Below are positions 61,036 through 64,000 of a stretch of 64,000 nucleotides of DNA, piece by piece. Source of the stretch: Colius striatus (Eukaryota > Chordata > Aves > Coliiformes > Coliidae); contig NC_084790.1 of NCBI RefSeq assembly GCF_028858725.1, forward strand, positions 6,454,001-6,518,000, read 5' to 3'. The notes under the pieces were generated by a model that saw only the letters and a program-made list of their open reading frames with translations, did no database searches and was not told where the DNA came from. Numbering within the stretch: the first letter of the stretch is position 1; each line of letters begins with the position of its first letter. Position numbers and translations under genes: made by a program.

Positions 61036-61107
61036 GGGCACGTGGCTGAGACCTCTGGCTCCCCGGGGACAGGGCACGTGGCTAAGACCTCTGGCTCCCC
61101 GGGGACA
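61036..61107. repeat. Tandem duplication, two 36-bp units
   Basis: GGGCACGTGGCTGAGACCTC... and its copy (61036-61071 and 61072-61107) differ at one base (G/A). Each unit carries a CACGTG E-box. The length is 12 codons, so the surrounding open frame is not broken. Confidence 0.92.
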
Positions 61108-61585
61108 GCCTGTGGCCTGGCCAGGAGGGGCAGCTTTGGTAGCAGCCCCCAGGCCACCTGCACTGCAGTACCTGGTGGGTACTGCTCCCAGGGCATCCCC
61201 AAGGGCTGCAGCTTCACGTTGCTGGAGCAGGGGGCCGGGAGCCGCACTGGTTTTTCCAAAGCCCACATCAGGGCATTTACTTTTCTCCTATTGCATCTTC
61301 CCAGGGGTCTGCATACTCTGCTTTGCTTAACAGTCCTCTCCGACACGTAGGATTGTTGCATCTTGACACGGTTTTTCTGTTCTCCGGGGAAAAGGAAGAG
61401 AGAGTGAGGAAGACTGAATGTGATCTTTGTTTTCAGAATATTACTGCGGTAATTAAAACGCTTTGGAAGGTGTTCTGCTCCCAGAAGTAATAAGTAGTTT
61501 TGGCTGTTTTGCCCCATTAATCGCGTATTAAATATGTATTTTTTTATAACATGCGTATTCACTCACCTGCTTACTCTGACAGCTA

Positions 61586-61607
61586 AATGCATATTTAAAT
61601 ATGCATT
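61586..61607. repeat. 22-bp perfect palindrome in AT-rich block
   Basis: AATGCATATTT is followed directly by its reverse complement, giving two ATGCAT/ATATGCAT half-sites. It sits in a block rich in TAAT/ATTA and TTTAAA motifs. Confidence 0.92.
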
Positions 61608-64000
61608 ACACCCTTTAATGCATAGTAATTATTGATACAGAATGAAGACTCTTTCGGAGCACTCCCTTCCAAAGGAGTCGGTGTTTGTGTGCGCAGCCTC
61701 ACGTTGACCCTGGGAGATAAACTGTGTCAGGTCTGCCATGGTCACGGGGCTGGGCCGGGCTCTGTGCAAGCACTCAGCTTTTACACAGGGCTGGGCTTTG
61801 GGGGCAAGAGGAAGTGGGAGGGCTGGTGGCCATGCCACAGGCTGCTCTCAACTCAGTGTGGTCTGGGTGCACAGCAGTGTCGGGTGGCAGCTCCTGTCCC
61901 AGGGCACCACGTGCACTTTGGGGGACAGATAGTGCCAGCTGGGCTAAGAATCTGGAGAGCTTGCTTGGATTCCTTTTTCTGTTCCAGACCTCAGCAAAAG
62001 AGGCTCGTTTCAGATTCCCAAGTGCAGCATAGGCTCTGCACTTGGTGACCAGCTTGCAAATGGGCAGCTCTTGCTAACCTGAGTGCTCCGTGTTGTCAGA
62101 TTGTGTAGAAAGCATTGGTTGCATCCTTTTAACTGCAAAGTCAGGAGCTGCTTTGGTGCTCCTGATAGCTGTTCAATAAAAGCTGAAGCCTGCCCAGGCA
62201 AGCACAACAGGATCATCAGCAGTTGGGGCAGGACAGGCCATTCCTGTGGTTACCATCACCTCCCAGGATTACCTGGCTTTGCTTTTGTACTGTAGCAAGG
62301 GCTCAGCAGAGTCACTATCTGTTAGGGTGAATGAAAACAGCTTTCGTTTGGTCACTTGATTACCTGCCTTTCTCAAGCACACCCAGATGACACCTTCTGT
62401 GACAGAACCCTGACCTCCTGGTCCTGTGCTGGGGAAAACAGGACACTGTTAAAGACCTGGCACAAGCTACACCTCTGCTGGGGCCTGTGGTGGAGCAGTT
62501 TGCACCACCTCCTGCAGCACCCATGCTGCATGCACTAAGTGGGACAGACCTCTTCCCTCCCGCTGAGCTTCCTCCTGCCACTGCCTGAGCTGCACCAGGC
62601 AATCCCTGGCAAGGATTTAACTGCCCTGAGCACAGCACCAGGCTCCTGATGCAGCCACCTGCCACCAGACCACAGCAGGCAGAACTGGTGCAGGAGATCA
62701 GTTCAGCTGCCTCCTGGCTGACTGCCGTGGCCCTTGACTCAGGACCCTGCCGCTGCAACGAGCCCTCACCATAGAGGTGGCAGCCAGGATGCACACACCA
62801 CCCTCTGCAGGCACTGCACCTCACTCTCCTGGGACCTAACTGAGCCCCTGGGCCAGTGACACAGGGCAGGAGGACATTTACGTCCCCCCAAGACAGCACT
62901 GTGTACTGCAGGATGTTTCCAGTGACACCACATGCTCAGGAGTTGAGTTCTGTGGAGTACACCTATCCCCCCGTCCCTCCGGAGAGACCCAGACCTCACA
63001 GCACTGCTGCTGTGATTGCCTCCTCCTCGGCAGGGCCTCCCTCCACCCAGGCAGCTGCCAGCCTTTGGAACAGCCCAGCAGCCCTTGCTCTGCAGCCTGT
63101 GCTCTGCAGCCATGACCCGTGCTGCTGCTTCCAGCCCTGCACCCTCCCTGCAAGGTTTTGCTTCTGAGACAGCAAGACTGTAGAGAAAGAGATCCTTGTC
63201 CTTTGCCCACTGTGGTCCAGGGACAGCTTTTGTGGACCTGAAAGGGAGGGGAGGCTCCCAGCCCCGTGCCCAAGATCCTTCTAGCAGCATGTCACCTTGT
63301 GCTATCGGTGTCCTTGCCACAGCCATCAGTGTCAGGTGGTACCACTCCCTGAGCAGGAGCCAAGGGCACAATGTGGCACCAGACCTGTTCCTGGCTGGAC
63401 TCCCCTCGGCAGGGCTGTGGCTATGCCCCCTCCCTGGGACCCGCAGGCGGTCCCAGCAGCATCACAGCTCCAGCATGGTCATGTTTCCAGTGATGGGTCT
63501 GGCTGCAGTCTTCTTAGGAACAATGCACTCCCACTGTATGGTACCAGATTGTACATCAAAACTATTATTTCCAACATCTCTGGCTTAATTGTAAAACTAT
63601 AATACAAATGACATTGGGGGTTTGCTGGAGTTAAATTTTAATAGCAAGCCAGCGCCCTTTTAATGACATTTTATACATTTAAATTGGGCATGATCCCTTT
63701 GGGAACAGTAATTTTATTCATGGAGATTATGTCTAATTTGAATATAAAAACACCACTAAAAAGATATTGGATTTGCTATTTTTCACTTGCAGGAGCTCCA
63801 GAGTCCAATCTTCCCAACTGACTGGGCTTTGGTGGATTAGAAAAAACCAACCAACCCCAAAACCGACAAAAACTTCCCCCAGAAAAGCGGGGTCTAGAAA
63901 TCTGCGTGCGTGCAAGCGCCAGGCCCAGGCAGGCCGGCGCCGGTCCCCGGCACCGGGCCTCTGCTGGAGCTGTTGAGGATGCTGGTCAACACCACAGCCT

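Larger units (their letters stand above)
54779..64000. other. Gene-poor right flank, with candidate conserved non-coding blocks
   Basis: No exon that I can tie to a gene family occurs here. By human gene order the next gene would be ZCCHC7 on the minus strand, but no zinc-knuckle coding sequence is seen, so it must start further right or be absent. AT-rich, low-repeat blocks stand out at 59340-59640, 60740-60970, 61420-61660 and 63580-63800. Elsewhere the sequence is GC-rich, unremarkable unique DNA. Confidence 0.5.

Noticed and set aside
48931-64000. Search for ZCCHC7, the expected next gene on the minus strand
   Set aside because: No CX2CX4HX4C zinc-knuckle coding sequence or other ZCCHC7 segment was recognised in any frame, so no exon is called.
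1-64000. CRISPR arrays, operons, bacterial promoters, tRNA or rRNA genes
   Set aside because: None was seen, and the window is vertebrate nuclear DNA by gene content, introns and CR1 elements.

Overview
This is a window of vertebrate, almost certainly avian, nuclear DNA. It holds three recognisable multi-exon or intron-bearing genes, two CpG-island promoters, many 5'-truncated CR1 LINE copies (the typical bird retroposon, with 3' ends of the GATTCTATGA type) and three copies of one LTR family that I associate with avian endogenous retroviruses. There are no operons, CRISPR arrays or tRNA/rRNA genes that I can recognise. Linkage of POLR1E, ZBTB5 and GRHPR matches human 9p13, so by established synteny the likely source is a bird Z chromosome (inference).

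Layout. 605-10715 (minus): POLR1E, the RNA polymerase I subunit A49/PAF53. Ten coding exons (about 319 codons) were reconstructed with consistent phases; the C-terminal end lies beyond the left edge. 10230-11850: a dense CpG island that must serve POLR1E (minus) and ZBTB5 (plus) divergently. 11294-27503: the presumed first intron of ZBTB5, about 16 kb, with one sense LTR (12724-13564), a three-copy CR1 cluster in alternating orientation (15664-19240) and a short CR1 tail. 27508-29532 (plus): the single coding exon of ZBTB5 (BTB domain plus two C-terminal zinc fingers), followed by about 3 kb of 3' UTR to a poly(A) signal at 32536. 32560-40909: spacer between the convergent genes ZBTB5 and GRHPR, with two sense CR1 copies and two unexplained splice-flanked open stretches. 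41046-48051 (minus): GRHPR, nine coding exons, complete, 322 aa, with its own CpG island. 48320-48930: a CR1 abutting that island. 48931-64000: no recognisable gene; one LTR interrupted by a CR1, and several AT-rich blocks near the right end that look like candidate conserved non-coding elements.

The genes do not form a pathway: POLR1E acts in rRNA synthesis, ZBTB5 is a transcriptional repressor and GRHPR detoxifies glyoxylate. Their association is positional. Exon models come from reading splice sites and comparing with remembered human proteins; no alignment or RNA evidence was available. UTR ends, promoter limits and repeat boundaries are approximate. I found no clear undescribed system. 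The items most worth checking are the orphan exon-like stretch at 36097-36368, the AT-rich block with a 22-bp palindrome near 61.6 kb, and the CR1 beside the GRHPR promoter.
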